This document shows, one piece after another, positions 37,121 through 45,858 of a DNA stretch of 64,000 bases (positions are counted from its first letter, which is position 1; every line of letters starts with the position of its first letter). The notes beneath the pieces are model-generated. The model was not told where the DNA came from. It saw nothing but the letters and a program-made list of their open reading frames with translations, and ran no database searches. Where the stretch lies: the NCBI GenBank assembly GCA_052034005.1, contig JBPOJB010000034.1, forward strand, positions 1 through 64,000, read 5' to 3'. Made by a program: the position numbers and the translations under genes. This DNA comes from JAAYDI01 sp052034005 (GTDB lineage Bacteria > Planctomycetota > Planctomycetia > Pirellulales > Pirellulaceae).

Positions 37121-39766
37121 ATGGCTAAGAGTGTAACGAAATCCGGCGGAAAATCGCTGGTGATTGTCGAGTCGCCCGCCAAGGCGCGCACCATTTCCAA
37201 GTTCCTGGGGGAGGACTACGAGGTGCACGCCAGCATCGGGCACGTGCGAGATTTGCCCAAGGGTACGCGTGAGATCCCGGCTCAGTACAAGGGCGCCCAT
37301 TGGGCCTACCTGGGCGTGAATGTGGACGAGAATTTCGCGCCGATCTACGTGGTGCCGGCCGACAAGCGCGCCCAGGTGACCAAGCTGCGCACGGCGCTCA
37401 AGTCGGCCCGCGACCTCTACCTGGCCACCGACGAGGACCGCGAGGGGGAGGCCATCAGTTGGCATTTGTACGAGTTGCTCAAACCCCGGATTCCAGTCCA
37501 CCGTCTGGTGTTTCACGAGATCACCAAAGAGGCGATCGACCAGGCGTTGACCAATCCGCGGGACATCGACCACGGGCTGGTGCGCGCCCAGGAGACACGG
37601 CGCATCCTGGACCGCCTGTACGGCTACGAAGTGTCCCCGCTGCTGTGGCGCAAGATCGGTCCGCGGCTGTCGGCCGGGCGGGTGCAGAGCGTGGCGGTGC
37701 GGTTGATCGTGGAGCGTGAGCAGGAGCGGCGCGACTTCATGGAAGCCAACTACTGGGATCTGGTGGGCACGTTCCAAGCGGAGAGCGGGTCCTTCCAGGC
37801 GGACCTGACCTCGGTCGACGGACGTCGGGTTCCGACGGGGCGGGATTTCGATCCGCGCACCGGCCGGTTGAAGGACGCCCGCCTGCTGCGGTTGGACGCG
37901 GCGGCGGCCCGGGAGCTGGCCGAACGGTTGCGGCAGGCGACGTTCCAGGTCACGGTGCTGGACGACAAGCCCTACACGATGCGGCCGGCGGCGCCGTTTA
38001 CGACCAGCACGATGCAGCAGGAGGCCAACCGCAAGCTCGGATTCACCGCCCGGCGCACGATGCAGGTGGCGCAGAGCCTGTACGAGAACGGCTACATCAC
38101 CTACATGCGCACCGACTCGACCAGCCTCGCCCAGGTCGCCGTGGCTGCGGCCCGCGAGCTGGTCGAGTCGGTCTATGGCCGCCAGTTCCTGCCGGATCGG
38201 CCGCGCACCTACGCATCGAAGGTCAAGAACGCCCAGGAAGCGCACGAGGCCATCCGGCCGGCCGGGCATCCGTTCCGGCTGCCGGATTCGCTGCGCGGCG
38301 AGCTGAAAGTGGACGAGTTCCGGCTGTTCGAGCTGATCTGGAAGCGGACGATCGCCAGCCAGATGGCCGATGCGCGCGGGCGGCGGACCACGATCACGAT
38401 CGAGGGCGGCGGCGCGGTGTTCCAGGTGAGCGGCAAGACGGTGGACTTCCCGGGCTTCTTGCGGGCCTACGTCGAGGGCTCCGACGACCCGAACGCCGAA
38501 CTGGCGGACAAAGAGATCGTGCTGCCGGCCGTCCGCCAGGGCGAGACGCTCGCCTGCCGCCAACTGGACTGCAAAAGTCACACGACGCAGCCGCCGGCGC
38601 GCTACAGCGAAGCCTCGCTCACGCGCACGCTGGAAGAGATGGGGATCGGCCGGCCCAGCACCTATGCGGCGATCATCGATACGATCCTGGCGCGCGACTA
38701 CGTGTTCAAGAAAAACAGCTCGCTGGTCCCCACCTGGGTGGCGTTCTCGGTGATCCGGTTGCTCACCGAGCACCTGCCGAACCTCGTGGACTACCAGTTC
38801 ACGGCCCAGATGGAGGACCTGCTGGACGAGATCAGCCGGCACGAGAAGCAGCACGTCGAGTATCTGCATCAGTTCTTCTTTGGCGACGGCGAGCCGGGTC
38901 TGCGGTACCAGGTCGAGGCCAAGATCAAGGAGATCGACGCGCGGGACGTGAGCCGGTTCACGATCGGCGTCCCACCCGGCGGGACGGATGCGGACGAGAT
39001 CCGGTTGCGGGTGGGCAAATACGGCCCGTTTCTCGAACAGGGCGCGCGGCGGGCGAGTCTGCCCGAGGGCCTGGCCCCCGACGAACTGACGCTCGAGAAA
39101 GCGATCGAGCTGCTCAACCGGGGCCAACAGATCGAAGAGCCGCTCGGGACCTGCCCGGAGACGCACAAGCCGGTGTTCGTCAAACAGGGCCGGTTCGGCC
39201 CGTACGTCCAGTTGGGCATGACGGACGACGCGGGCAAGCGCAACGCGTCGTTGCTGCCGGGCATGGAGGCATCGGAGGTCGATCTGCGTACCGCCCTGCA
39301 GCTCCTGGCGTTGCCTCGCACGCTCGGCCACCATCCCCAGACCGACGCGCCGATCGTTGCGTCCAACGGCCGCTACGGGCCCTACGTCAAGTGCGGCACG
39401 GAGACCCGGTCGCTGCCCGCGGACCTCTCGCCGTTGACCGTCTCGCTGGAAACGGCGCTGGACCTGCTGGCGCAACCCAAGGCGCGCGGCCGCCGGCGCA
39501 CCGCCGCGCAGACGGCGCTGCGCGAGTTCCCCGCCTCACCGGTCACAGGGCAGGCCATCCGGCTGCTGGACGGCCGCTATGGGCCCTATGTCACCGACGG
39601 GACGACCAACGCCTCGCTGCCCAAGGGCACGGTGCCGGACGACCTGACGTTCGAACAGGCGGTCCAGTTGCTGGCCGAGCGTGCCAGCCGCGGCGTCCGG
39701 AAGCGCGCGTCGGCCGGGAAGCGCACCCCCGCGCAGAAGAAGCCGCGCAAGGGCGGCGGCAAGTAG
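37121..39766 (+). CDS. topA: DNA topoisomerase I
   Basis: The 881-residue protein opens with the Toprim domain (LVIVESPAKARTISKFLG, then ATDEDREGEAISWH with the metal-binding acids). The type IA core has PRLSAGRVQSVAVRLIV and the active-site tyrosine Y328 in GYITYMRTDST. The zinc-ribbon end of E. coli TopA is replaced by three to four short TopoI-C repeats with the signature RYGPYV or KYGPF (for example VGKYGPFLEQG, GRFGPYVQLG, GRYGPYVKCG, GRYGPYVTDG). A lysine-rich tail follows (KRTPAQKKPRKGGGK). This arrangement is common outside gammaproteobacteria. The ATG lies at the end of a 296-base divergent region; no clear RBS is visible. Confidence 0.97.
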   Translation: MAKSVTKSGGKSLVIVESPAKARTISKFLGEDYEVHASIGHVRDLPKGTREIPAQYKGAHWAYLGVNVDENFAPIYVVPADKRAQVTKLRTALKSARDLYLATDEDREGEAISWHLYELLKPRIPVHRLVFHEITKEAIDQALTNPRDIDHGLVRAQETRRILDRLYGYEVSPLLWRKIGPRLSAGRVQSVAVRLIVEREQERRDFMEANYWDLVGTFQAESGSFQADLTSVDGRRVPTGRDFDPRTGRLKDARLLRLDAAAARELAERLRQATFQVTVLDDKPYTMRPAAPFTTSTMQQEANRKLGFTARRTMQVAQSLYENGYITYMRTDSTSLAQVAVAAARELVESVYGRQFLPDRPRTYASKVKNAQEAHEAIRPAGHPFRLPDSLRGELKVDEFRLFELIWKRTIASQMADARGRRTTITIEGGGAVFQVSGKTVDFPGFLRAYVEGSDDPNAELADKEIVLPAVRQGETLACRQLDCKSHTTQPPARYSEASLTRTLEEMGIGRPSTYAAIIDTILARDYVFKKNSSLVPTWVAFSVIRLLTEHLPNLVDYQFTAQMEDLLDEISRHEKQHVEYLHQFFFGDGEPGLRYQVEAKIKEIDARDVSRFTIGVPPGGTDADEIRLRVGKYGPFLEQGARRASLPEGLAPDELTLEKAIELLNRGQQIEEPLGTCPETHKPVFVKQGRFGPYVQLGMTDDAGKRNASLLPGMEASEVDLRTALQLLALPRTLGHHPQTDAPIVASNGRYGPYVKCGTETRSLPADLSPLTVSLETALDLLAQPKARGRRRTAAQTALREFPASPVTGQAIRLLDGRYGPYVTDGTTNASLPKGTVPDDLTFEQAVQLLAERASRGVRKRASAGKRTPAQKKPRKGGGK

Positions 39767-39774
39767 CCGCGCGT

Positions 39775-40176
39775 TCACTCCGAGCGATGCGGCTCGGCGG
39801 CCACGGCCACGGCCAGAGCCGTCGCGTGCGAGCGGCAGTGTGAGATGCTGATCAGCAGGTTGCCGACCCCCAGCCGCTCGCATTGCTCCCGCGCGCCGCC
39901 GCCGAGCGCCACAGTCGGCTTGCCCGCGGCGTCGTTGCGGATCTCCATATCAAGCCAGCGGATCCCGCGCGACCAGCCGGTGCCCAGCGCCTTGAGGATG
40001 GCCTCCTTGGCGGCCCAGCGGCCGGCGTAGTGCTGCGTGGCCGCCTTACGCGAACTGCAGTATTCGATCTCGCGCGGCGTGAACACGCGCGTCAGGAACA
40101 GCTCGCCGTGACGCTCGATCATCTGCGCGATCCGCAGACACTCGACGATGTCGGTCCCGATTCCAATCACGGTCAT
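39775..40176 (-). CDS. acpS: Holo-[acyl-carrier-protein] synthase
   Basis: The 133-residue protein has the AcpS motifs in order: IGIGTDIVECLRI at the N-terminus with the metal-binding Asp, FTPREIEYC, the WAAKEAILKALGTGW motif with the second acid (Glu), and ISISHCRSHATA near the end. It transfers 4'-phosphopantetheine from CoA to apo-ACP. The start at 40176 removes ten residues without family similarity. It is the last of a minus-strand group with trpS (26 bases upstream) and pyrD. Its stop is eight bases from that of topA, so no separate terminator fits between them. Confidence 0.95.
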   Translation of the reverse strand: MTVIGIGTDIVECLRIAQMIERHGELFLTRVFTPREIEYCSSRKAATQHYAGRWAAKEAILKALGTGWSRGIRWLDMEIRNDAAGKPTVALGGGAREQCERLGVGNLLISISHCRSHATALAVAVAAEPHRSE

Positions 40177-40202
40177 GAGTCGTCCCACCGCTCGGTACCA
40201 CG

Positions 40203-41171
40203 TCAATGCACCGCGATGCCGCAGGCCCGCTGCACACGGTGCAGGACTTCCCGCGCCTTGCGCCGCGCCCGGGCCGCGCCGTCGGCCAGGACCTGCTGCA
40301 CACGGTCCAGATCGCTCGCCAACTCCGCCCGCCGTGCCCGGGCGCCGCTGAAGAACTGCTCGGCCGCCGCCGCCAACTCCTTCTTCACCTCGCCGTATCC
40401 GAAGCCGCCACGCCGGTACCGCGCGGCCATCTCGTCGCGCCGCACCGGGTCGACGAACAGAGCATAGAGCTGGAACAGGTGGTCGCAGTCCGGATCCTTG
40501 GGATCCTCCGGGCGGCGCGAATCGGTCGTGATGCGCATCACCTTCTTCCGCATCGCGGCCGGCTCTTCGAAGATCTCGATCGTGTTGTCATAACTCTTCG
40601 ACATCTTCTCGCCATCGGTCCCCGGCACCTTCGCGGAACTCTCCATCAGCTTGGCCCGCGGCATGGCGAAGACCTCGCCGAAGTGGTGGTTGAATCCCCG
40701 CGCCAGGTCCCGGCAGACCTCGATGTGCTGCACCTGATCCTCCCCCACGGGAACCAGGTCCGCGTCGTACGCCAGGATGTCCGCCGCCATCAGCACCGGG
40801 TAGGTGAACAACCCCGCGTCGGCCGACAGCCCCTTGGCTTTCTTCTCCTTGAACGCCACACAGCGTTCCAGCAATCCCATGGGCGTGCCCGTCATCAGCA
40901 GCCAGCACAACTCCGAGACCTCGGGCACGTCCGACTGCACGAAGAGCGTCGCGCGGGCCGGGTCGAGCCCGAGCGCCAGCAGATCCAGGGCCGCGTCGAG
41001 CGTCGCCTGCCGCAGACGCTCCCGATCCCGGATCGTCGTCAGCGCGTGCAGGTTGGCGATGAAATAGTATGCTTCGTTTCCATCCTGCAGCGCAATGTAC
41101 TGCCGGATCGCACCGAAATAGTTGCCCCAGTGGAAACGTCCCGTCGGTTGGATGCCCGATAGTATTCGCAT
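40203..41171 (-). CDS. trpS: Tryptophanyl-tRNA synthetase
   Basis: The 322-residue class Ic synthetase has the HIGH-like signature within GIQPTGRFHWGNYFG and the KMSKS loop KMSKSYDNTIEI. Between them are PVLMAADILAYDADLVPVGEDQVQHIE, the tryptophan-binding region. Length matches bacterial TrpS (about 330). The ATG at 41171 starts at the conserved N-terminus MRILSGIQ. No strong Shine–Dalgarno sequence precedes it. It lies between pyrD and acpS on the same strand. Confidence 0.97.
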   Translation of the reverse strand: MRILSGIQPTGRFHWGNYFGAIRQYIALQDGNEAYYFIANLHALTTIRDRERLRQATLDAALDLLALGLDPARATLFVQSDVPEVSELCWLLMTGTPMGLLERCVAFKEKKAKGLSADAGLFTYPVLMAADILAYDADLVPVGEDQVQHIEVCRDLARGFNHHFGEVFAMPRAKLMESSAKVPGTDGEKMSKSYDNTIEIFEEPAAMRKKVMRITTDSRRPEDPKDPDCDHLFQLYALFVDPVRRDEMAARYRRGGFGYGEVKKELAAAAEQFFSGARARRAELASDLDRVQQVLADGAARARRKAREVLHRVQRACGIAVH

Positions 41172-41276
41172 GGCTGTCAATAGCTCGTCACGACCAGCTG
41201 TCAGTTGCTTGCCCGGTCCCGATCGCCGTGGCCTGGCTGTCCCCCATGGTGCGCGCGGCCGCCGACCCCGCAGCCG

Positions 41277-42233
41277 TTAGCCGCCCTCGCGGCGGTTCTC
41301 CGGCGTCTGCAACGTCCGGACCACGTCCCGCACCCGCCGGACCCCCGCCTCGGCCAGCGCGGCCGGCAACTGCTCGACCAGCCGCTGCGACACGGTCGGA
41401 TCGTAGTAGTTGGCCGTGCCGACCTGGACGGCCGTCGCGCCCGCCACCAGGTATTCCATCACGTCATCCACCGTCGCGATGCCGCCGATGCCCACGACCG
41501 GGATGGCCACCGCCTGGGCCACCTGGTAGACGCACCGCAGCGCCACCGGCTTGATGGCCGGCCCGCTCAGACCGCCCAATACGTTGCCCAGCAACGGACG
41601 GCGACGACGCCAGTCCACCGCCATGCCCAAGAGCGTGTTGATCAGGCTCACCGCATCGGCCCCTCCGCGCTCCGCCGCCTGGGCGATCGCCACGATGCTG
41701 GTCACGTTGGGGGTCAGCTTGGCCAGGATCGGCAGCGTACAGGCCTGCCGCACGGTCGCCACCAGCTGTTCACAGTGATCCGAACGCGTGCCAAAATCCA
41801 CCCCGCCCGTCACATTCGGACAGGAGATGTTCAGTTCCAGGGCGTCCACCCCCCCCGCCTCCTGCACGCGACGGGCCAGCTGGGCGTACTCGTACGGCGT
41901 GCGCCCCGCGATGCTCACGATCAGGCGGGTCCCGATCTGCCGCAGGTAGGGAAGCTGGCGGGCCAGGAACGCCTCGATGCCGTCATTGTCCAACCCGATG
42001 GAGTTGAGCAACCCGGCCGCCGTCTCCACCGTGCGCCAGGGCGGATTGCCAACCCGCGGTTCGGCCGTGATCGTCTTGGGGATCACCGCGCCGAGCCGCC
42101 GGAGATCGACCAACCGTTCCATCTCCCGCGCATACCCGAACGTGCCGCTGGCCACCAGGATCGGGTTGGCCAGTTCCAGCCGGCCCAAGCGCACGTGGAG
42201 GTCGATCTCGGGATGGTTGGCGGTCTCGTTCAT
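41277..42233 (-). CDS. pyrD: Dihydroorotate dehydrogenase, class 1B-like
   Basis: The 318-residue protein has PILVASGTFGYAREM at the N-terminus, LLNSIGLDNDGIE for FMN binding, NISCPNVTGG containing the cysteine base typical of class 1 enzymes, and IPVVGIGGIATVDDVMEYLVAGATAVQVGT as the phosphate-binding end of the barrel. A cysteine rather than serine base places it in class 1, probably 1B. The partner electron-transfer subunit PyrK is not in the window. It catalyses the fourth step of pyrimidine synthesis. Start at 42233 removes an 86-residue extension without family similarity. Confidence 0.95.
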   Translation of the reverse strand: MNETANHPEIDLHVRLGRLELANPILVASGTFGYAREMERLVDLRRLGAVIPKTITAEPRVGNPPWRTVETAAGLLNSIGLDNDGIEAFLARQLPYLRQIGTRLIVSIAGRTPYEYAQLARRVQEAGGVDALELNISCPNVTGGVDFGTRSDHCEQLVATVRQACTLPILAKLTPNVTSIVAIAQAAERGGADAVSLINTLLGMAVDWRRRRPLLGNVLGGLSGPAIKPVALRCVYQVAQAVAIPVVGIGGIATVDDVMEYLVAGATAVQVGTANYYDPTVSQRLVEQLPAALAEAGVRRVRDVVRTLQTPENRREGG

Positions 42234-42567
42234 CGTCACGGTTCGCCGCGGCAGTCTTCTCCGCCCGTGGATCAGGCGTTGGAAGGCCAGTCTAGCGGCT
42301 CCGTCGGCCCTGCGACAGGGCCACAGAACCGGCGCGCACAATGATCCACCGGCCCCGGGCGGGCCGGACCTCCGAGCGGGGCCGGTCCCACGGCGCAGGT
42401 GGTGGTGACGGATCGACTTCGGTCGGGAACGGGGAGGCGTGCGAGGCGCCACGGGCGCAGGCGCGACCGTGCGGAGGTGACCGAGCACCATGGCTGTCGG
42501 TCGCGCGCCACCGCCGGCGCGCGGCCGTTGGAGCTGACGCGTGCGATAACCGCGCCGAGTGGGCGCG
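42234..42567. other. 334-base gap between pyrD and the lipoprotein gene
   Basis: Both neighbours are on the minus strand. The region is GC-rich and I see no ORF with a ribosome-binding site, no clear promoter and no strong hairpin. Confidence 0.4.
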
Positions 42568-42786
42568 CTAGATCACGCCGCCATGGACACGCTCTGGATT
42601 CATGTGATCCGGTTGATCCAGGAACCAGAACCGCTCCCATTGGTTCAGCGCCTGCCGCATGTCTTCCGACGTGAAGATCAGCTGCCGCGTACGGCGAGCT
42701 CGATCCGCGGAATAGGCGGGCAGAAAGCACCCTGCCGCCGCGCTGGCCAGCGTGCAGATCAGCAACGCGTAGAAGATTCGACGCAT
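42568..42786 (-). CDS. Small lipoprotein of unknown function
   Basis: The 72-residue protein starts with a lipoprotein signal (MRRIFYALLICTLASAAAGC), and the lipobox ends in cysteine 20. The mature part of about 52 residues (RQLIFTSEDMRQALNQWERFWFLDQPDHM) is helical and acidic. The ATG at 42786 has GGGAGGA at eight bases, a strong reason to start there rather than at the long ORF start. It is downstream of the HU gene by about 100 bases. Small lipoproteins of this kind with the MRQALNQWERFW-type segment are seen in planctomycetes, but I do not know a function. Confidence 0.75.
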   Translation of the reverse strand: MRRIFYALLICTLASAAAGCFLPAYSADRARRTRQLIFTSEDMRQALNQWERFWFLDQPDHMNPERVHGGVI

Positions 42787-42890
42787 CGAATCAATCCTCC
42801 CTGAACAGAAAGCACCTCGTTCGGCGAGGCGAAACCGCGCCGAAAACATCCATGGCGTATGCACCGACCGGCCGGGCCCCCGTTGGGCCG

Positions 42891-43298
42891 TCACAGCTGC
42901 GGCGTGCCCAGGCTGGGCGACGCCGAAGCGGACGCTGGCGACCCCGCCACTACGTCGGACGACGGCCGCGGTCGTTCCTCTGCGGCCCTGGCCCGCGCGA
43001 CCGTCTCGGCCGCCTCACGCTCCAACTGCCGCACCCGTTCTTCCATTTCCTTCCCCGGTTTGAACGTCACAACGTACTTCTGAGGTACGTCGACCCGCTG
43101 CCCCGTCCGCGGGTTGCGCGCCTTGCGGGCAGCCCGTCTCTTGACCTCGAACACACCGAAATTCCGCAACTCAATGCGTTTCTCTTCCACCAACGCATTG
43201 ACAATCGCATCGAACGTTTTCTGCACGATTTCCTTCGTCTTCAGTTGGGTCAAACCAATGTCTTCGGAAATCGTCTTCACGATCTCTTTCTTCGTCAC
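42891..43298 (-). CDS. HU/IHF-family DNA-binding protein with C-terminal tail
   Basis: The first ~95 residues are a canonical HU fold: MTKKEIVKTISEDIGLTQLK, then RIELRNFGVFEVKRRAARKARNPRTGQRVDVP, where the arm contains the RNPRTG signature with its proline, then VVTFKPGKEMEERV. A ~40-residue tail (AETVARARAAEERPRPSSDVVAGSPASASASPSL) is low-complexity and not part of the fold. Start is GTG at 43298 with GGGAG seven bases upstream. A near-consensus promoter lies 70–100 bases upstream, suggesting strong expression. Confidence 0.95.
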   Translation of the reverse strand: MTKKEIVKTISEDIGLTQLKTKEIVQKTFDAIVNALVEEKRIELRNFGVFEVKRRAARKARNPRTGQRVDVPQKYVVTFKPGKEMEERVRQLEREAAETVARARAAEERPRPSSDVVAGSPASASASPSLGTPQL

Positions 43299-43737
43299 GA
43301 CGCAGCTCCCTCACTGGGCAGTCCAAAGGTCAGGAAACGTCGGTCCTTCGACCCGCCTCATATTGCTCCAAGTGTAAATGCCACAAGCACTAGAGTCAAG
43401 CTCATCCCGCTCAGTCCCAGCCTGTTCCAGCCGCCTCGGACGGCTCGATCGCACCGCTGAGGAAACGTGCGCGTGCCTGCAACAAACGTCGTAAGTCATT
43501 CAAACAACATAACTTACAGACGTACACCCGAATCGGGTCCGTGACGATCTCCGTAAGCCTTGAAATACCCAGTGGTTCCAGCAATTCGCAGTCGTTGCGC
43601 CGTTGGGTCGATACGCTCTCGACAGAGGCCATTATCGGCGTTACAGCCCCCCAACTTCAGCCAATCCACAAAGTCGGTCTAAGCCGATCGATCGGGCAAC
43701 GCGCGGTAGTCATCCCACCCGAAAAACGGGGGGATCG
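43299..43737. other. 439-base gap upstream of the HU gene
   Basis: This stretch has lower GC than the neighbouring genes. It holds the HU promoter (43371–43399) and the 3' flank of the YkgJ-like gene. Reading both strands I see no ORF with a ribosome-binding site and family resemblance. Confidence 0.5.
43371..43399 (-). promoter_or_regulatory. Strong sigma-70 promoter of the HU gene
   Basis: On the minus strand TTGACT (complement 43394–43399) and TACACT (complement 43371–43376) are separated by 17 bases. They match consensus at five and four positions. The start site would be about 65 bases before the GTG. Confidence 0.65.
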
Positions 43738-44157
43738 TCAGACCCGCATGACGCGGCGCTGGGCCTCAATCTGGGCCAGTGTGTGCAGTGTGCCCTGGCC
43801 GCTGCCCGGGCAGACCCGGCAGGTGCGCTCCCAGGCGCTGGGCGTGGCGACGTTGGAATCCCAAAACGGCCACGTCCGACACTGGCGTGGCCGGGCTTCG
43901 TAAGCCCGGCACTTGCGCGTCTGGGGATCCAGCAACACACAGTCGTAGTTGGACCGTTCCTTCAGGCTGCGTCGCTGGCCGACCCGTTGCACGAAACGCC
44001 GCTCGAAGTCGGCCCAGTCCGCGTAACCCAGGGCGGCGGCCAGACGTTCGATTTCCTGTTGGTTGACCCACACATAGCCGGGCGCACCGGTACAGCAGTC
44101 GCCGCATCCGGTGCACTCAAAGCGAAGCCCATCCTGATACCATGGTCGTTCGGACAC
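43738..44157 (-). CDS. YkgJ-type cysteine-cluster protein
   Basis: The 139-residue protein has the YkgJ/CxxCxxCC pattern: FECTGCGDCCTGAPGYVWV near the N-terminus, CVLLDPQTRKCRAYEARPRQCRTWPFW in the middle and TCRVCPGSGQG near the end. Such proteins are thought to bind zinc or an iron-sulfur cluster; activity is unknown. The N-terminal start MSERPWYQDGLRF is typical of the family. The C-terminus ends shortly after the last cysteines. It is upstream of HU on the same strand, separated by a gap with the HU promoter. Confidence 0.88.
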   Translation of the reverse strand: MSERPWYQDGLRFECTGCGDCCTGAPGYVWVNQQEIERLAAALGYADWADFERRFVQRVGQRRSLKERSNYDCVLLDPQTRKCRAYEARPRQCRTWPFWDSNVATPSAWERTCRVCPGSGQGTLHTLAQIEAQRRVMRV

Positions 44158-44204
44158 GGCACGTTCCCGTCGGAGGCCCTGAGTTCCGATTCCATTCCCT
44201 ACCG

Positions 44205-44687
44205 TCAGATCGGTTCGTTTCGGTCCGGGATCTGGCCTTCGCTGTCATCCAGTACATCGTAGCGCATTTCCTCGGCCATCTCCTCCAACGGCTCTTCCGC
44301 CCGACGGCGGCGAGACAGACCGGCGCGATCCAGCAGCGAACGGCCGAGGATCTCGGAGATCTCCTCTTCATCGGGCGGCGGCGGGCCGGCGGCCCCCAAT
44401 TCGACCGGTGAATAGCTGACCGTGTACTTGTGCTTGGCCACGCACAGCGTGTCGCCCGGATCCACGCGCTTGCGCGTGACCCGGGTTCCGTTCACCTTCG
44501 TCCCGTTGCGGCTCTTGAGGTCTTTCACGAACCAGTAGCCTTGCTCCAGCGTGAGCTGGCAATGATGGGCCGACACGTTCGAGAAGCGGAGCGTGATGTC
44601 GCACCCCTCGCGCCGACCCACCAGCAGTTTCTTCTTCAAAAGTGGAATGGGGTCTCCACCGCCGACAGGAATGAGTTCTCCGAGCAT
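44205..44687 (-). CDS. FHA-domain protein
   Basis: The 160-residue protein has one forkhead-associated domain at about residues 15–90: KKLLVGRREGCDITLRFSNVSAHHC with the conserved GR, SxxH (here SAHH) and the downstream KDLKSRNGTKVNG. These are the residues that contact phosphothreonine. The C-terminal part has an acidic segment (DEEEISEILG), a basic run (RRRRAEE) and an acidic end, and is not a known domain. Start at 44687 is preceded by AGGGAA. No kinase gene is adjacent in the window. Confidence 0.92.
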   Translation of the reverse strand: MLGELIPVGGGDPIPLLKKKLLVGRREGCDITLRFSNVSAHHCQLTLEQGYWFVKDLKSRNGTKVNGTRVTRKRVDPGDTLCVAKHKYTVSYSPVELGAAGPPPPDEEEISEILGRSLLDRAGLSRRRRAEEPLEEMAEEMRYDVLDDSEGQIPDRNEPI

Positions 44688-44772
44688 GACAGAATTCCCT
44701 TGTCTCGGGACAACCGGTCCCGTAGGATGCCCACCGCGGTCCGACCACAACTCCCCATGACCACAGTATTTA

Positions 44773-44801
44773 ACTGTAGTGAACCACTCTTTTGGCGTCA
44801 A
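44773..44801 (-). promoter_or_regulatory. Promoter of the FHA gene
   Basis: On the minus strand TTGACG (complement 44796–44801) and TACAGT (complement 44773–44778) are 17 bases apart. The −35 touches the first base of the ATG of the divergent radical SAM gene, leaving very little space for that gene's own leader. Confidence 0.5.
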
Positions 44802-45772
44802 TGTATCCATCACCCGAAAGTCGGGGTCCGACCTCCCCGTGGCGCGCAGCGGGGCTGCCGTACCACACTTACAGATTCTTCCTGCAGCGGCGGTTCGGAT
44901 GCCGCGTTCAGCGTGTGAGCGTCGACGCCGGGCTCGGCTGTCCCAACGTGGACGGCACGGTGGCGCGGGGCGGCTGCGTGTTCTGTGACAATGCGAGCTT
45001 CAGTCCGAGTCGTCGCCGGTGGGAGTCGGCCGGGGCGCGGCCGAGTATCACGCATCAGCTCGACGAGGGAATCAGCCGGCTGCGCCGACGCTATGGCGAC
45101 TGCGACCGCTTCATCGCCTACTTTCAACCGGCGACAAACACGTACGCGCCGGTCCACGTGTTGCGACGGCTCTACGATGAAGCGCTGGCCCATCCGGCCG
45201 TGACGGGGTTGGCCCTCGCCACCCGGCCCGACTGCGTCGGCGACGAGGTCCTGGACCTGCTGGGCGAGGTGGCTGACCGCACGTTCCTGTCGGTGGAGTA
45301 CGGGATGCAGACTATGCACGACCGTTCGCTCGACTGGATGAACCGGGGTCATCATCACGCGGCGACCGTGGATGCGATTGCGCGGAGCCGTGGCCGGGGG
45401 TTCGCGATCGGCGTGCACGTGATTCTCGGCCTGCCGGGCGAGACGCGCGACGACATGCGGGCGACCGGGCGCGAGCTGGCGCGGCTCGACGTCGATGCCG
45501 TCAAGCTGCACAACCTGTATGTCGTCCGCGACACGCCGCTGGCAGCCCAGGTCCGTGACGGCAGGATACGCCTGCTGGGGCGCGAGGCGTATGTGCGCAG
45601 CGCCGTGGATATCATCGAGCTGCTCCCACCGCACACGGTCGTCCAGCGGATCGGTGGTGACGCGCCCCGCCCGTACCTGCTGGGGCCGGACTGGTGCCTG
45701 GACAAGGCCGGGTTGCACCGGGCGATCGCGCGCGAATTCGAACGGCGTGACACGTACCAGGGCAAGCACTGA
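44801..45772 (+). CDS. YhcC-family radical SAM protein
   Basis: The 323-residue protein has the TIGR01212/YhcC pattern: YRFFLQRRFGCRVQRVSVDAGLGCPNVDGTVARGGCVFC. The radical-SAM cysteines are in the CP...CVFC segment, one more widely spaced than in the common CX3CX2C form. IAYFQPATNTYAPVHVL and HVILGLPGETRDDM follow, then VQRIGGDAPRPYLLGPDW at the end. Function is unknown. The start is uncertain because no Shine–Dalgarno sequence precedes the ATG at 44801; a TTG nine bases upstream is in frame. Confidence 0.85.
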   Translation: MYPSPESRGPTSPWRAAGLPYHTYRFFLQRRFGCRVQRVSVDAGLGCPNVDGTVARGGCVFCDNASFSPSRRRWESAGARPSITHQLDEGISRLRRRYGDCDRFIAYFQPATNTYAPVHVLRRLYDEALAHPAVTGLALATRPDCVGDEVLDLLGEVADRTFLSVEYGMQTMHDRSLDWMNRGHHHAATVDAIARSRGRGFAIGVHVILGLPGETRDDMRATGRELARLDVDAVKLHNLYVVRDTPLAAQVRDGRIRLLGREAYVRSAVDIIELLPPHTVVQRIGGDAPRPYLLGPDWCLDKAGLHRAIAREFERRDTYQGKH

Positions 45773-45780
45773 TCGCCAGT

Positions 45781-45809
45781 TTGACGGGGTCGGGCAATCG
45801 TTGTATGGT
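45781..45809 (+). promoter_or_regulatory. Promoter of the DUF1080 gene
   Basis: TTGACG and TATGGT are separated by 17 bases, matching five and four consensus positions. Transcription would start about 43 bases before the ATG at 45859. Confidence 0.55.
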
Positions 45810-45858
45810 GATTGCGTGCCCGGCACCTGCCTTCCCAACATCCCTCCGGAGAAACATC

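Noticed and set aside
37115..39475. 786-codon open frame on the minus strand across topA
   Set aside because: It covers topA in antisense; the topA frame has complete family motifs, while this one shows none.
41172..41199. Leaderless promoter for trpS (CTGACA–16–TATTGA)
   Set aside because: The −10 matches only three consensus positions and the predicted start falls inside the start codon, so it is too weak to list.
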